From NCBI RefSeq assembly GCF_001307805.1, contig NZ_CP013862.1, positions 1,426,001 through 1,490,000 of the forward strand: a stretch of 64,000 nt of DNA, read 5' to 3'. Numbering within the stretch: position 1 is the stretch's first letter; every line of letters begins with the position of its first letter. This DNA comes from Lentibacillus amyloliquefaciens. Its GTDB lineage: Bacteria > Bacillota > Bacilli > Bacillales > Amphibacillaceae. Shown here in pieces: positions 23,188-32,738 of this stretch. The translations under genes were made by a program, and so were the position numbers. A model generated the notes under the pieces. It worked only from the letters and a program-made list of their open reading frames with translations. It ran no database searches and was not told where the DNA came from.

Positions 23188-23380
23188 CTGGCCATGTCCT
23201 CCCTTGAATATATGGTACGGAACTCTTTTTTCAGTGTTTTACGTTTATAAAGTGAATCTTCAATCAGTACCGGACATATACTGGCAGTTGATCCCTCACC
23301 TAATCTCACCATCTACTCGAACATTTGGGCCGGGGGTCTTCCTGCCAGTTACATGCGGGATAAATTTACTCCTAAAAACA

Positions 23381-23540
23381 AAAAACCTTCCCTGCATCAT
23401 GAGGAAAGGAATTCGTGGCCTTTCACTCTTATTGTTCAAGGACTGATCCTTGCACCAGATTAGCACCTTTTCACAAAACGTGATGGTTGCCGGGCTTCAT
23501 AGGGTCTGTCCCTCCGCCGACTCTGAATAAGAGAGTATCC
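23381..23540 (-). promoter_or_regulatory. SAM-I (S-box) riboswitch of metK
   Basis: The minus strand reads the S-box core GGCGGAGGGACAGACCCTATG (split GGCGGAGGGA/CAGACCCTATG), then GAAGCCCGGCAACCA and GGTGCTAA. The P1 helix is CTCTTATT (complement of 23526-23533) with AATAAGAG (complement of 23426-23433). Downstream the terminator pairs CCTTTCCT with AGGGAAGG (complement of 23386-23409), followed by TTTTTTG and more T. SAM binding should stabilise P1 and allow termination. Confidence 0.95.
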
Positions 23541-23551
23541 GTTCGCACATA

Positions 23552-23580
23552 ATGGTATCGAAAAGCTTATACGATGTCAA
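23552..23580 (-). promoter_or_regulatory. metK promoter
   Basis: TTGACA (23575-23580), a 17-base spacer and TACCAT (23552-23557) on the minus strand, ending just before the riboswitch. Confidence 0.7.
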
Positions 23581-23661
23581 CTGTTTCAGAAACGAGTAAA
23601 CATCAGCAGGAAAATTTTATAGAATTAATCTCAAAAATAGTATGGACTAATTCGATAAATG

Positions 23662-23670
23662 TGTTATACT
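23662..23670 (+). promoter_or_regulatory. Probable pckA promoter (extended -10)
   Basis: TGTTATACT is a good extended -10. A TGGACT at 23643-23648 could be a weak -35 at 16 bases. In B. subtilis pckA is repressed by CcpN; no site was assigned here. Confidence 0.5.
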
Positions 23671-23725
23671 AATTACACATTAGATGCACAGATTGTTTTT
23701 ATCCGAATCCATTAAAAGGTAGGTA

Positions 23726-25321
23726 ATGAAAATGAAAACTGAAGAAGAGGCGCTTGTAACGCAAAATTTGCTTACCCATGAGAATATACAGACTAATCTG
23801 GCTGTTTCCTTGTTAGTCGAAAAAATCCTGTCAAAAAACGAAGGTGTGCTGACTGCAACCGGCGCAGTCTGTGCCTCCACAGGAAAGTACACCGGGCGTT
23901 CACCAAAGGATAAATTTATTGTTCGTGATGAGGTGTCTGATCAATATATAAACTGGGGCGAGGTGAACCAGCCCATCGATGAGCAATCTTTTGAGAAACT
24001 CCTGAAAAAAGTCACAGCCTATTTACACCAAAAAAATGAATTATTCCGTTTTAAAGGATTTGCCGGAGCAGATCCGTCCTACCGTCTTCCGATTGAAGTC
24101 ATTAACGAATATGCCTGGCACAATTTATTTGCACGCCAATTATTTGTCACACCGACAGATGAGGAATTACAAAACCATGCGTCTGACTTCACGGTCATAT
24201 CTGCACCGACTTTTAAAGCGGATCCTGAAGTTGATGGGACAAATTCCGAAACATTCATTATTATCTCATTTAAAAAGCGAATTGTTTTAATTGGCGGAAC
24301 GGAATACGCAGGCGAAATCAAAAAATCGATCTTCTCCGTTATGAACTATATTTTGCCAAAAAATGATGTACTATCCATGCACTGCTCGGCAAATGTTGGT
24401 CAGGAAGGCGATGTTGCTTTATTTTTCGGTCTATCCGGAACTGGCAAAACTACCCTTTCAGCGGATCCATATCGCCGATTGATTGGTGATGATGAACACG
24501 GATGGAGTTCAAACGGGATTTTTAATATTGAAGGCGGCTGTTACGCAAAATGCATTAACCTGTCACCGAAAAAAGAACCGCAAATTCACAATGCTATCCG
24601 ATTCGGGTCCGTCCTGGAAAATGTCGTTCTTGATGATTCATCACGCGAACCGGATTATGATGACACATCATTAACCGAAAACACACGTGCTGCCTATCCG
24701 CTTGAGAATATCGATAATATCATACGCCCAAGTATTGCAGGTCACCCAAATACAATTATATTCCTGACAGCTGATGCATCAGGTACACTGCCGCCTATCA
24801 GCAAGCTCACCAAAGAACAGGCAATGTATCATTTCTTGAGCGGCTATACAAGCAAACTGGCTGGTACGGAGCGCGGGGTCACCCAGCCGCAAGCAACATT
24901 TTCAGCTTGTTTCGGCTCACCATTTTTGCCGCTTCCGCCATCAGATTATGCTGAAATGCTCGGTGAAAAAATAGATCAGTTTAATTCAAACGTATTTCTG
25001 GTCAACACCGGGTGGACCGGTGGATCATTTGGCATCGGAGAGCGTATGAAGCTTTCCCATACAAGAGCTATAGTCCATTCAGCGCTTGAAGGCGAACTGA
25101 ATAATATCGAAACGGTAACAGACGATATCTTCGGTCTCGATATCCCTGTCCACGTTCCCGGTGTACCGGATGAAGTATTGGTTCCGAAAAATGCCTGGAG
25201 TGATAAAGATTCATATGAAAAAGAGGCAAAGTCACTCGCCCTGAAGTTTCACGACAACTTCACACAGTTTACTGAAGCAAGTGAAGCGATCCAGAATGCA
25301 GGACCATCATACAAAGGCTAA
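23726..25321 (+). CDS. pckA: Phosphoenolpyruvate carboxykinase (ATP)
   Basis: A 531-residue enzyme of gluconeogenesis that converts oxaloacetate and ATP to phosphoenolpyruvate. The kinase P-loop [11 protein letters not shown] is at residues 235-245, GDDEHGWS and [10 protein letters not shown] follow, and the substrate-binding block [14 protein letters not shown] is near residue 52. Two ATGs fit (23726 and 23732); the first is better spaced from AAAGG. Divergent from metK and followed by a double hairpin. Length and motifs are complete. Confidence 0.96.
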   Translation: MKMKTEEEALVTQNLLTHENIQTNLAVSLLVEKILSKNEGVLTATGAVCASTGKYTGRSPKDKFIVRDEVSDQYINWGEVNQPIDEQSFEKLLKKVTAYLHQKNELFRFKGFAGADPSYRLPIEVINEYAWHNLFARQLFVTPTDEELQNHASDFTVISAPTFKADPEVDGTNSETFIIISFKKRIVLIGGTEYAGEIKKSIFSVMNYILPKNDVLSMHCSANVGQEGDVALFFGLSGTGKTTLSADPYRRLIGDDEHGWSSNGIFNIEGGCYAKCINLSPKKEPQIHNAIRFGSVLENVVLDDSSREPDYDDTSLTENTRAAYPLENIDNIIRPSIAGHPNTIIFLTADASGTLPPISKLTKEQAMYHFLSGYTSKLAGTERGVTQPQATFSACFGSPFLPLPPSDYAEMLGEKIDQFNSNVFLVNTGWTGGSFGIGERMKLSHTRAIVHSALEGELNNIETVTDDIFGLDIPVHVPGVPDEVLVPKNAWSDKDSYEKEAKSLALKFHDNFTQFTEASEAIQNAGPSYKG

Positions 25322-25380
25322 CTTAAGTATTTTGAAACGATTTCCTCATCCCAAAAGGATTTGACATATGAAGGAAAATA

Positions 25381-25431
25381 AGCCGGCTTTTTTGCCGGCA
25401 GCCGGTCTCATAAATTGAGGCCGGTTTTTTT
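25381..25431 (+). terminator. pckA terminator (two hairpins)
   Basis: A short GCCGGC palindrome hairpin is followed by CCGGTCTCA (25402-25410) pairing with TGAGGCCGG (25416-25424) and seven T. The 174 bases from here to the next start codon hold no further gene I can support. Confidence 0.85.
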
Positions 25432-25605
25432 ATTGATTCTGTCAGTGCAGATTTCAGCTTCAAGTGTCCCCTCCCCTGTAAGCTCCCTCAAATGAATCAA
25501 CCAGCTATTCCTCTTCTCCTTTGTAGTTTCTTCTAATAGGCATTCACACATTTTTATAACCCGCATAAAATGACGATTAACTACCATGGGAAAGGAACGA
25601 ATATT

Positions 25606-26595
25606 ATGTTGAAACGTTTTGGTATTGCCTTATTATGCTGTCTTTTTCTTCTATTCACCGCTGCTTGCTCTTCAGGCAGTTCAACCTCAATTAAATTGGC
25701 TGAGGTAACGCGATCTGTATTTTATGCACCGCAGTACGTTGCAATAGAAGAAGATTTTTTTGAAGAGGAAGGCATCAATATTGAACTGCAAACCACGTGG
25801 GGCGGCGATAAAACAATGACCGCTTTATTATCTGATGGTGCAGACGTTGCCCTTGTCGGGTCAGAAACCTCCATTTATGTCGCTGCACAAGGTTCAAAAG
25901 ACAAAGCGATTAACTTTGCTCAATTAACACAGACAGACGGCACTTTTTTGGTAGCCAAAGAACCTAAACCGGATTTTAAATGGGAAGATATCAAAAACAG
26001 CACATTTCTCGGCCAGCGTGTCGGCGGCATGCCGCAAATGGTTGGTGAATATGTGCTGAAACAGAATAGTATTGATCCTCAAACCGACTTAAATCTTATT
26101 CAAAATGTTGATTTTGCTAATATACCAGGTGCTTTTTCATCCGGTGACGCCGAGTATGTGCAATTGTTCGAGCCAACCGCTAGCACCTTCGAAAAAGAAG
26201 GCGAAGGGCATATCATTGCTTCATTTGGTGAAGAATCCGGATCGGTCCCATATACAACATTTATGACGAAAGAAAGCTTTATCAATGAAGACGAAGAAAC
26301 GGTTAAAAGTTTCACAAAAGCCATCTACAAAGCACAGCAGTGGGTCCAGGAACACAGTGCTGAAGAAATTGCCGACGTGATCCAGCCGTATTTTGAAGAC
26401 ACATCAACAGAAATGCTTGCAACCTCTATTGAACGTTACAAAAATCAGGATTCCTTCGCTTCAGAACCGGTACTTGCTAAAGATGGCTGGAATAACCTGA
26501 AGACAATCATGGATGAAGCCGGTGAATTGCCGGAAGATATTCCTTATGAGGAACTTGTCAATACAAAAATTGCCGAGGAAGTAATTGGTAACTAA
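25606..26595 (+). CDS. ytlA: ABC importer substrate-binding lipoprotein (NMT1/SsuA-like)
   Basis: About 329 residues from the ATG at 25606, which follows AAAGGAA; a longer in-frame start is less likely because this one places the signal peptide at the N-terminus. The lipobox FTAAC gives a lipid-anchored Cys outside the membrane. The mature part has the NMT1/THI5-like fold, with EVTRSVFYAPQYVAIEEDFF and the GSETSIYVAAQG region. It is the first of three genes that form an importer resembling B. subtilis YtlACD. The family takes up sulfonates, nitrate or thiamine precursors; the substrate here is not decidable. Confidence 0.85.
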   Translation: MLKRFGIALLCCLFLLFTAACSSGSSTSIKLAEVTRSVFYAPQYVAIEEDFFEEEGINIELQTTWGGDKTMTALLSDGADVALVGSETSIYVAAQGSKDKAINFAQLTQTDGTFLVAKEPKPDFKWEDIKNSTFLGQRVGGMPQMVGEYVLKQNSIDPQTDLNLIQNVDFANIPGAFSSGDAEYVQLFEPTASTFEKEGEGHIIASFGEESGSVPYTTFMTKESFINEDEETVKSFTKAIYKAQQWVQEHSAEEIADVIQPYFEDTSTEMLATSIERYKNQDSFASEPVLAKDGWNNLKTIMDEAGELPEDIPYEELVNTKIAEEVIGN

Positions 26596-26607
26596 GGAGG
26601 ATAACGC

Positions 26608-27411
26608 ATGTCTTTTCTCACCTTAGATCATGTATCACATCACTATTTTTCAAAAAAAACCTATACGAAAGCACTTGAAAATATATCTTTCTCTGTTAAA
26701 GATGGTGAGTTTGTCGCACTACTCGGTCCAAGTGGGTGCGGCAAATCAACAATCCTCTCCATCATTGCCGGGATTATTGAACACACTGCCGGTAATATTT
26801 ATGTAGGTGATCAGCCGCTTCACAAATCTGAGCTGGATATCGGATATATGCTTCAGCAGGATTATTTGTTTCCATGGAAAAGTATTCTCGATAATGTGCT
26901 GATCGGTCCGAAAATCAACCGTGATCATTCCAGTGAAACAAAAGAGAGAGCAGCCGATTTACTCAGACAGGTCGGTTTGCCCAACATGGAAGAAAGCTAT
27001 CCGGATTCCCTTTCCGGCGGAATGCGGCAGCGTGTGGCGCTTGTACGCACACTAATCACAAATCCTAATATCTTGTTGTTGGATGAACCTTTTTCTGCAC
27101 TTGATTATCAAACAAAGCTGAAGCTGGAAAACCTTGTGTGGGATCTGTTGCACATGTACAAAAAAACATCGGTTCTGGTGACACATGATATTGGTGAAGC
27201 CATTGCGATGAGTGACCGTCTCATCCTGATGAATGCCAATCCCGGTTCGATTGCCAAAACGTTCGAAGTTCCGATCGAATTGCGTAATGAAGAACCTTTT
27301 TTAGCCCGGCGTCACCCAAAATACCAATTATTATTCGATAAAGTGTGGGAGGAGCTGGAAAAGAGCGAAACGGATGACTCGGCAGACAAAGGTGGTGGAA
27401 TACTCCAATGA
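26608..27411 (+). CDS. ytlC: ABC importer ATP-binding protein
   Basis: A 267-residue ATPase of the SsuB/TauB group. Walker [10 protein letters not shown] is at residues 40-48, the signature LSGGMRQR at 135-142, and Walker B ILLLDEP ends near residue 161. It would sit on the inner membrane face and drive the YtlD-type permease. The ATG follows AAGGAGG, 12 bases after the binding-protein stop, and its end overlaps the permease start by 4 bases (ATGA). Confidence 0.93.
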   Translation: MSFLTLDHVSHHYFSKKTYTKALENISFSVKDGEFVALLGPSGCGKSTILSIIAGIIEHTAGNIYVGDQPLHKSELDIGYMLQQDYLFPWKSILDNVLIGPKINRDHSSETKERAADLLRQVGLPNMEESYPDSLSGGMRQRVALVRTLITNPNILLLDEPFSALDYQTKLKLENLVWDLLHMYKKTSVLVTHDIGEAIAMSDRLILMNANPGSIAKTFEVPIELRNEEPFLARRHPKYQLLFDKVWEELEKSETDDSADKGGGILQ

Positions 27412-28214
27412 CACGTGAAACAGATCAACAGTTGCATGAAAATTATAAGCATAATCTGAAACGTGAAAAACGATTTGTCTTTTCATGGCAAATCGTTATA
27501 CTGGTTGCGTTTTTTGGAATTTGGGAACTGGCAAGCCGTATGTATTGGATCGATCCATTAATCTTCAGTTCACCGTCCGAAGTCTGTATGGTCCTGATAA
27601 ATAAATTTGCTGATGGCTCCATGCTTATGCACACTCAGGTAACACTGTTTGAAACAGTACTCGGCTTTTTGATCGGAACCTTTCTCGGAGTTATGATGGC
27701 CACTATTTTATGGTCGTCTGAACGGTTTTCCAACATTATGGATCCTTATCTGGTCATCATGAACGCCATGCCTAAAGTTGCTCTTGGCCCGATTATCATC
27801 GTTGCTATGGGACCTGGATACCTCTCTATTATTACAATGGGGGCCATTATAGCAGTAGTCATTACGACACTTGTCGTATATTCCGCCTTCAGGGAAGTTG
27901 ACCCGAACTATGTAAAAGTATTGAAAAGTTTTAAAGCAACACGCCCCCAGATTTTTAAAGAAGCTATTTTCCCCGCCGCAATTCCGGCTATGATATCGAC
28001 TTTAAAAGTCAATGTAGGCCTGTCCTGGGTTGGCGTCGTTGTTGGAGAATTTCTGGTATCCAACGAAGGATTAGGCTACCTGATTGTTTACGGATTCCAA
28101 GTATTTGACTTTTCACTGGTCATGTCAAGTTTGATACTGATCGCTATTTTCGCAGCATTGATGTATAAAGTTGTCGAGCGGATTGAAGTATTTTTGATTA
28201 AACGTGTAGGCTGA
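27408..28214 (+). CDS. ytlD: ABC importer permease
   Basis: A 268-residue membrane protein with about six transmembrane segments and the binding-protein-dependent transport (BPD) domain. The EAA loop is the block around [20 protein letters not shown], where the ATPase docks. It overlaps the ATPase gene by 4 bases, so the three genes are one operon. No thiamine-type or other riboswitch was seen upstream of the operon. Confidence 0.92.
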   Translation: MTRETDQQLHENYKHNLKREKRFVFSWQIVILVAFFGIWELASRMYWIDPLIFSSPSEVCMVLINKFADGSMLMHTQVTLFETVLGFLIGTFLGVMMATILWSSERFSNIMDPYLVIMNAMPKVALGPIIIVAMGPGYLSIITMGAIIAVVITTLVVYSAFREVDPNYVKVLKSFKATRPQIFKEAIFPAAIPAMISTLKVNVGLSWVGVVVGEFLVSNEGLGYLIVYGFQVFDFSLVMSSLILIAIFAALMYKVVERIEVFLIKRVG

Positions 28215-28400
28215 TATTCATAACAACTTACGTCGATGAATAAGTGCAGCATGGTTGATTTGGTAGTGTGTGGGAGTTGATGGTTGCATTTATCGGTTGA
28301 TATTGCTGCTATTCCGGTTGTTATCTCCCCCAGCCCATTCGATATAACCCCGGCGGTGCTCCCCAATCCCCCTTCGAAAACCTTACCGGCATATAAAATA

Positions 28401-28433
28401 GCCGCCCCGGAAAGTTCCGCTTTCCAGGACGGC
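28401..28433 (-). terminator. Probable ectD terminator
   Basis: A 13-base stem (28401-28413 with 28421-28433, two G-T pairs) and a 7-base loop. On the minus strand it is followed by TATTTTAT. It could also serve the permease gene on the plus strand. The rest of 28215-28489 holds no gene. Confidence 0.6.
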
Positions 28434-28457
28434 CTTTATTAACGCCAGGATCATTTT

Positions 28458-28474
28458 CAGGAAAGTTTCCCGGC
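28458..28474. repeat. 17-bp repeat, copy downstream of ectD
   Basis: CAGGAAAGTTTCCCGGC on the plus strand. The same 17 bases occur on the minus strand at 29443-29459, so the two copies form an inverted repeat that flanks ectD. Each holds the near-palindrome GGAAAGTTTCC. Confidence 0.75.
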
Positions 28475-28489
28475 GGCATTTAAATTGAT

Positions 28490-29386
28490 TCAGCTCATTG
28501 TCAGGATACCGCTATCCCGCACAGCAATATATTCCGGACGCTTTTTGCCGCCCGAAAAAGGGTCAACTAATTGATTTTCCACACTATTGTACACCATGAA
28601 TAAATTGTTTCTTGGATAAGGTGTGATATTGCTCGTTGAACCGTGCATGGTATTGCATTCAAACAGCGTGATGGAGCCTGCTTTTCCGGTCGGCACAGAA
28701 ATGCCTCCACCTGTTTCAGTGAGCTTGCGCAGGCTGTCTTCATCAGGCACACCGAATTTTTGCTTTTTCAGTGACGCTTTATAATTGTTATCAGGGGTTT
28801 CACCTACACAGCTGACATAGTAGTTCTGGGACCCCGGTATAAGCATCAAAGGCCCGTTAAATGTATAATTGTCGGATAAGGCAATCGATAAACTGACCGC
28901 CCTCATCCGTGGCATGCCATCTTCAATGTGCCATGTTTCAAAGTCAGAATGCCAGTCAAATTCCTTCCCTTTGAAGCCGGGCTTATAATTAATACGGGAT
29001 TGGTGTACATAAACATCGCTTCCCAGTAAGTGCTGCACGATATCCAGTATCCGCTGATCATTCGCAACGTCTTTGAAGTAATTGTCGTCTTTATGCACGT
29101 GAAAAATTGAACGGATGTCATCACTTTCCGGTTCACGGATCACTTTATCGGATGTGACATCGTTGTTCGAATCCTGCAATTCAAAAATGGCTTTCTGCAT
29201 GTCATTAACTTCCTCACCAGAGAAGAAATCCTCGATCTGCAAAAACCCATTTTTTTCATAGGAATCAAGCTGTTCTTTTGAAATAGGGGCCTGATGATCT
29301 TTGGATTGATCTGTGTGTATCACAGGGTCCCTCCGCTTTAGAATCTCCGGCTGGTCCATTTGTCGTGATGGATAAAGATCTTCCAT
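28490..29386 (-). CDS. ectD: Ectoine 5-hydroxylase
   Basis: A non-haem iron, 2-oxoglutarate-dependent dioxygenase that makes 5-hydroxyectoine from ectoine. The EctD signature [17 protein letters not shown] is present. With the ATG at 29386 ([15 protein letters not shown] upstream) the iron ligands fall at His146, Asp148 and His248, the numbering of the Virgibacillus salexigens enzyme; a GTG four codons earlier lies in the ribosome-binding site. The product is 298 residues. No ectABC genes lie nearby, so the substrate must be made from another locus or imported. The neighbouring BCCT carrier fits import. Confidence 0.95.
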   Translation of the reverse strand: MEDLYPSRQMDQPEILKRRDPVIHTDQSKDHQAPISKEQLDSYEKNGFLQIEDFFSGEEVNDMQKAIFELQDSNNDVTSDKVIREPESDDIRSIFHVHKDDNYFKDVANDQRILDIVQHLLGSDVYVHQSRINYKPGFKGKEFDWHSDFETWHIEDGMPRMRAVSLSIALSDNYTFNGPLMLIPGSQNYYVSCVGETPDNNYKASLKKQKFGVPDEDSLRKLTETGGGISVPTGKAGSITLFECNTMHGSTSNITPYPRNNLFMVYNSVENQLVDPFSGGKKRPEYIAVRDSGILTMS

Positions 29387-29428
29387 TGAAAACAACACTC
29401 CCTATTAAAATTTTTCATATATATGATT

Positions 29429-29459
29429 AAGTTTCCTGGATAGCCGGGAAACTTTCCTG
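29429..29459. promoter_or_regulatory. Palindrome and second 17-bp repeat copy upstream of ectD
   Basis: AAGTTTCC (29429-29436) and GGAAACTT (29447-29454) form a perfect 8-bp inverted repeat that extends inward (TGG against CCG). The right half overlaps the 17-bp repeat copy (29443-29459) also found downstream of ectD. It lies about 45 bases before the ectD start codon, so it could be an operator or a 5' leader hairpin. Confidence 0.55.
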
Positions 29460-29635
29460 CATGTTTTTAACGACATCTTACCCTTCTTAATTAACTCCTA
29501 AATTCCCTAATATAAAAATCATTTATAATTATTGTACAATTTAACGATTTTTAATGCAAATGAAGCGAAAAACCTCTTAATCTTAATGGAATTGCCGCCC
29601 GTCAGCATCATTCAATCGGGCAGCTTTAAGTCCAT

Positions 29636-31120
29636 TTACGACCAATTTTTCTCTTTATCAGCTTTTAAAGCTTTGTAGAACGAAGCAATCATGAGCAGCA
29701 TGATGAAAGAAAACGGGAGTGCAGCGGATATCAGCGCATTTTGTAAAGCCTGAAGCCCGCCGGTGTATAATAGCACAGCTGCAATGCCAGATTGTGCGAT
29801 TCCCCATGTGAATTTTACCGTAGTCGGCGGTGACATGGAGCCGTTTGTTGTCTGCATGCCCAGAACAAATGTGGCAGAATCGGCAGATGTTATAAAAAAT
29901 GTACTAATCAGGAGAATGCCGAGAATGGATAAAATCATCCCGAACGGCAATTGTTCAAACAAGCCGAATAATGCCTGTTCATCAGGAAGCCCCGCGATGT
30001 CAGTTCCGTTATTTTGCGCCGTAATACCAGACATGCCGAATGTTGAAAACCATAGAAAGCCAACGACAGACGGAACAATAAGCACCCCGGACAGAAATTC
30101 CCTGATCGTCCTCCCTTTTGAAACACGGGCGATAAATATCCCGACAAATGGTGACCAGGCAATCCACCATGCCCAAAAAAAGACCGTCCAATCCAGCACC
30201 CATTGCCGCTCATCTGCGTCGTTCGGTGCCAAACGAAAACTTTCAGACGGCAATTGCTGAATATAAGTGCCGACCGTCTCCGTCAATGAATTTAAAATAT
30301 ATAACGTGGGACCGAGAACTAGTGTGGCCAGCAGCAAAATACCACCAACACCCATATTGGCATTGCTCAAATACTTAATGCCTTTACTGAGACCGGTGTA
30401 AGATGAAATCATGAACAGCACTGTCACAAGTGCGATAATAACGAGCTGTACCCAAAATGAAATCGGCAGATCAAACAGAAAGGCCAGACCGCCATTAATT
30501 TGAGTGGCGCCAAAACCAAGTGTCGTTGCCACCCCGACAATCGTTGCAAAGACGGCAATCACATCAACCGCTTTACCCCAGGCGCCCTTCATCCTGTCTC
30601 CGAACAACGTTTCAAGCGAGGAACTGACAAGACCGGGTTTATCATGGCGAAACATAAAATATGCCAGCACAAGTGCAATCACCGCATAAATGGCCCAGGC
30701 ATGAATCCCGTAGTGAAAAAATGTCAAACGCAGCGCGTCTTCCAGTGCTGCTGTTGTCCCCGGCTCAGCGGTGGGAGGTGTTTTCATATAGTGAGAGACG
30801 GGCGAAGCGACACCATAGAACACAAGGCCAATCCCCATACCGGCACTGAACAGCATGGCAAGCCATGATGAATAGCTGAATTCCGGCTTTTCCCCTGCTT
30901 TTCCAAGCCTGATTTTTCCATAAGGACTGAACACCAGATATAAACAAAAAATCATAAATAGCGTTACGATCAGTAAATAAAACCAGCCAAAATTACGTGA
31001 GATAACCCCCATTACAGACGCAGAAACCTGTTCAAAATTCCCTGGAGAAATGACACCGAAAACCGAGAGCGATACAGTGATTGCCAGCGTAATCCAAAAA
31101 ACGCTTGTCACATTTTTCAT
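29636..31120 (-). CDS. BCCT-family osmolyte transporter
   Basis: A 494-residue, 12-segment sodium- or proton-coupled carrier of the betaine/carnitine/choline family. The GMGIGLVFYG motif (about residues 94-103) and the signature WWIAWSPFVGIFIARVSKGR are exact. Members such as OpuD, BetP and EctT import glycine betaine or ectoines under salt stress; which of these applies cannot be read from sequence alone. Lies 250 bases upstream of ectD on the same strand, with a weak GC-rich hairpin (about 29591-29622) between them. Confidence 0.92.
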   Translation of the reverse strand: MKNVTSVFWITLAITVSLSVFGVISPGNFEQVSASVMGVISRNFGWFYLLIVTLFMIFCLYLVFSPYGKIRLGKAGEKPEFSYSSWLAMLFSAGMGIGLVFYGVASPVSHYMKTPPTAEPGTTAALEDALRLTFFHYGIHAWAIYAVIALVLAYFMFRHDKPGLVSSSLETLFGDRMKGAWGKAVDVIAVFATIVGVATTLGFGATQINGGLAFLFDLPISFWVQLVIIALVTVLFMISSYTGLSKGIKYLSNANMGVGGILLLATLVLGPTLYILNSLTETVGTYIQQLPSESFRLAPNDADERQWVLDWTVFFWAWWIAWSPFVGIFIARVSKGRTIREFLSGVLIVPSVVGFLWFSTFGMSGITAQNNGTDIAGLPDEQALFGLFEQLPFGMILSILGILLISTFFITSADSATFVLGMQTTNGSMSPPTTVKFTWGIAQSGIAAVLLYTGGLQALQNALISAALPFSFIMLLMIASFYKALKADKEKNWS

Positions 31121-31371
31121 ATGAATGAACCTCCCAATGAAAGCTTGTAAGAGGTAGTTTTTCTTTGTATCGTTTTTCTATACGGCATTCGTTCCGCACG
31201 ATTCATTCAGTTGGCACTTTTTGGAATTGACAGCTGTTCAAGCAGATTGATTGTTTTTAATGGCAAATAACGTAGACTATGAATAGCAGGTTTAGAACGG
31301 ACTTTTACGGACAGTTAACCTCGGTCTTGGACGGTTTACTGGCCGTTGATGAGAGAAAAGGAATGACAGCT

Positions 31372-32421
31372 ATGAAACAATTTTACAGTGATGTTTTTCA
31401 ATATAGAGGAAGCCATTATGATTTTGGCTATATACAAGGTGAACAACTCAGAAATTCCCCCATTCTGACAAACCGCAGTAAACAATGGGAATCTAAAAAA
31501 GACCGGCATTTCCTGATCAATCCCGACGAGGTAAAAGAGGCCATCCTCACGTTTGCACCCGGTGTCTGGGATGAGATTTGCGGGCTCAGAGATGCACTGC
31601 AAATGGATATGGACGAGGCGATTCGTATGTTTGGCGGCTATTATCTTGAATACACCCGCAGCGGCTGCTCGATTTTTATGGACCCGGATTACATGGTCCG
31701 CAATTATGACAGCCATCCGCTTGGATATGAGGGCCGGTTTATGTTTTATCAGCCGACTGATCAGGGTTACGCCATCATGGGCCCGACCATGCAGATAACC
31801 GGGCGGGCCGATGGTATGAATGAGAAAGGGCTGGTGATGGGCTATAATTTCACCCATCGCAAACAGTCCGGCGATGGATTCCTATGCAACATGATCGGAC
31901 GGATGATTCTTGAAACATGTGCCAGCGTGGATGAGGCGATCTCTCTTCTGGAAGGAATCCCCCATCGTCATTCATTTAGCTATTGTTTATTGGATAAAAG
32001 CGGAGAACCCATTGTGGTTGAAGCGTCGCCCCGGGAAGTCGCTGTACGCAGATCAAACGTGTGCACTAATCACTTTCATTTATTGGATAAGGAAAATCGT
32101 TACCGGCAGGATGAATCACAACGACGGGAAACCGCTATTCAAAAACAACAGCAGTATGCCACAGATCCATACGAGTCTTTCCGGATGATGAATAATTCAG
32201 ACAAAGACATCTATTCATTCAAATATGACGCAGCAGCCGGCACACTTCACACCGCTGTCTACTTTCCAAAGGATGTGAAAGCGTGGTTCGCCATCGGTCC
32301 TGACCGCCGACCGGTTATTTTTGACTTCAATAAGTGGCTCCAAGGGGAAAAAATTAACGTCAAACATATTAAAGGTGAACTTGATTATGATGGGATCTTT
32401 GTCAATATGGGAAGGCAATAA
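31372..32421 (+). CDS. C45-type Ntn acyltransferase/hydrolase
   Basis: About 349 residues from the ATG at 31372, placed 9 bases after AAAAGGA; the frame is open further upstream but lacks a start signal. The family (acyl-CoA:6-aminopenicillanate acyltransferase-like, peptidase C45) is autoproteolytic, with an N-terminal nucleophile Cys. The motif TRSGCSIF puts that residue at about Cys99, with MVRNYDSHP (usual Asn/Asp region) and NEKGLVMGYN after it. Members cleave or transfer acyl groups on amides. It is divergent from the BCCT gene. Substrate unknown. Confidence 0.82.
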   Translation: MKQFYSDVFQYRGSHYDFGYIQGEQLRNSPILTNRSKQWESKKDRHFLINPDEVKEAILTFAPGVWDEICGLRDALQMDMDEAIRMFGGYYLEYTRSGCSIFMDPDYMVRNYDSHPLGYEGRFMFYQPTDQGYAIMGPTMQITGRADGMNEKGLVMGYNFTHRKQSGDGFLCNMIGRMILETCASVDEAISLLEGIPHRHSFSYCLLDKSGEPIVVEASPREVAVRRSNVCTNHFHLLDKENRYRQDESQRRETAIQKQQQYATDPYESFRMMNNSDKDIYSFKYDAAAGTLHTAVYFPKDVKAWFAIGPDRRPVIFDFNKWLQGEKINVKHIKGELDYDGIFVNMGRQ

Positions 32422-32473
32422 GGGAAGGTTCTAACTTTTATCTGGAGTGCCCCTGTGCCGTTTTGGGGCAGGT

Positions 32474-32680
32474 CACGCGATTCGGGAGATGGATCGCGTG
32501 AAAACCACCTGATACCACGCGATTTATGACCTCTCCCCCCATACGAGTTTGGGGTGCTCTCGCAAAAGTTTCGGCGCCATCACGCGAGTTGGGTCTATTC
32601 CTGCACAAGTTTCAGATGTTCTTGCACGAGTTCACGTCATCCCCGCACGCGTTTTAAATCCTCCCGCACAAGTTACGTCG
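32474..32680. repeat. Degenerate 21-bp tandem array
   Basis: About ten units related to GCACRAGTT, each followed by roughly 12 less conserved bases. The TT of the motif falls at 32548, 32569, 32589, 32610, 32631, 32652 and 32673, a spacing of 21 with one unit of 20; three earlier, weaker units sit at 32481, 32502 and 32523. The clearest units read GCACAAGTT, GCACGAGTT and GCACGCGTT. The array fills the gap between two converging genes. No coding frame with a start signal crosses it. Confidence 0.75.
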
Positions 32681-32692
32681 GATTTCCTTTTA

Positions 32693-32722
32693 AGAAAAAA
32701 TTTTTTGGCCACTGCCAAAAAA
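32693..32722 (-). terminator. Racemase terminator
   Basis: TTTTTTGGC (32701-32709) pairs with GCCAAAAAA (32714-32722). On the minus strand the hairpin is followed by a run of T. Confidence 0.8.
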
Positions 32723-32738
32723 TCTCCCTTAGCCATGA

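Noticed and set aside
23181-23315. A 44-codon frame in the metK leader that ends across the metK start codon
   Set aside because: The overlap is eye-catching, but there is no ribosome-binding site and no sign of conservation that I can judge.
25409-25552. A 47-codon minus-strand frame between pckA and the ABC importer
   Set aside because: It runs through the pckA terminator and has no ribosome-binding site.
32474-32680. CRISPR array
   Set aside because: Units are 21 bases, degenerate and without distinct spacers; no cas genes are nearby.
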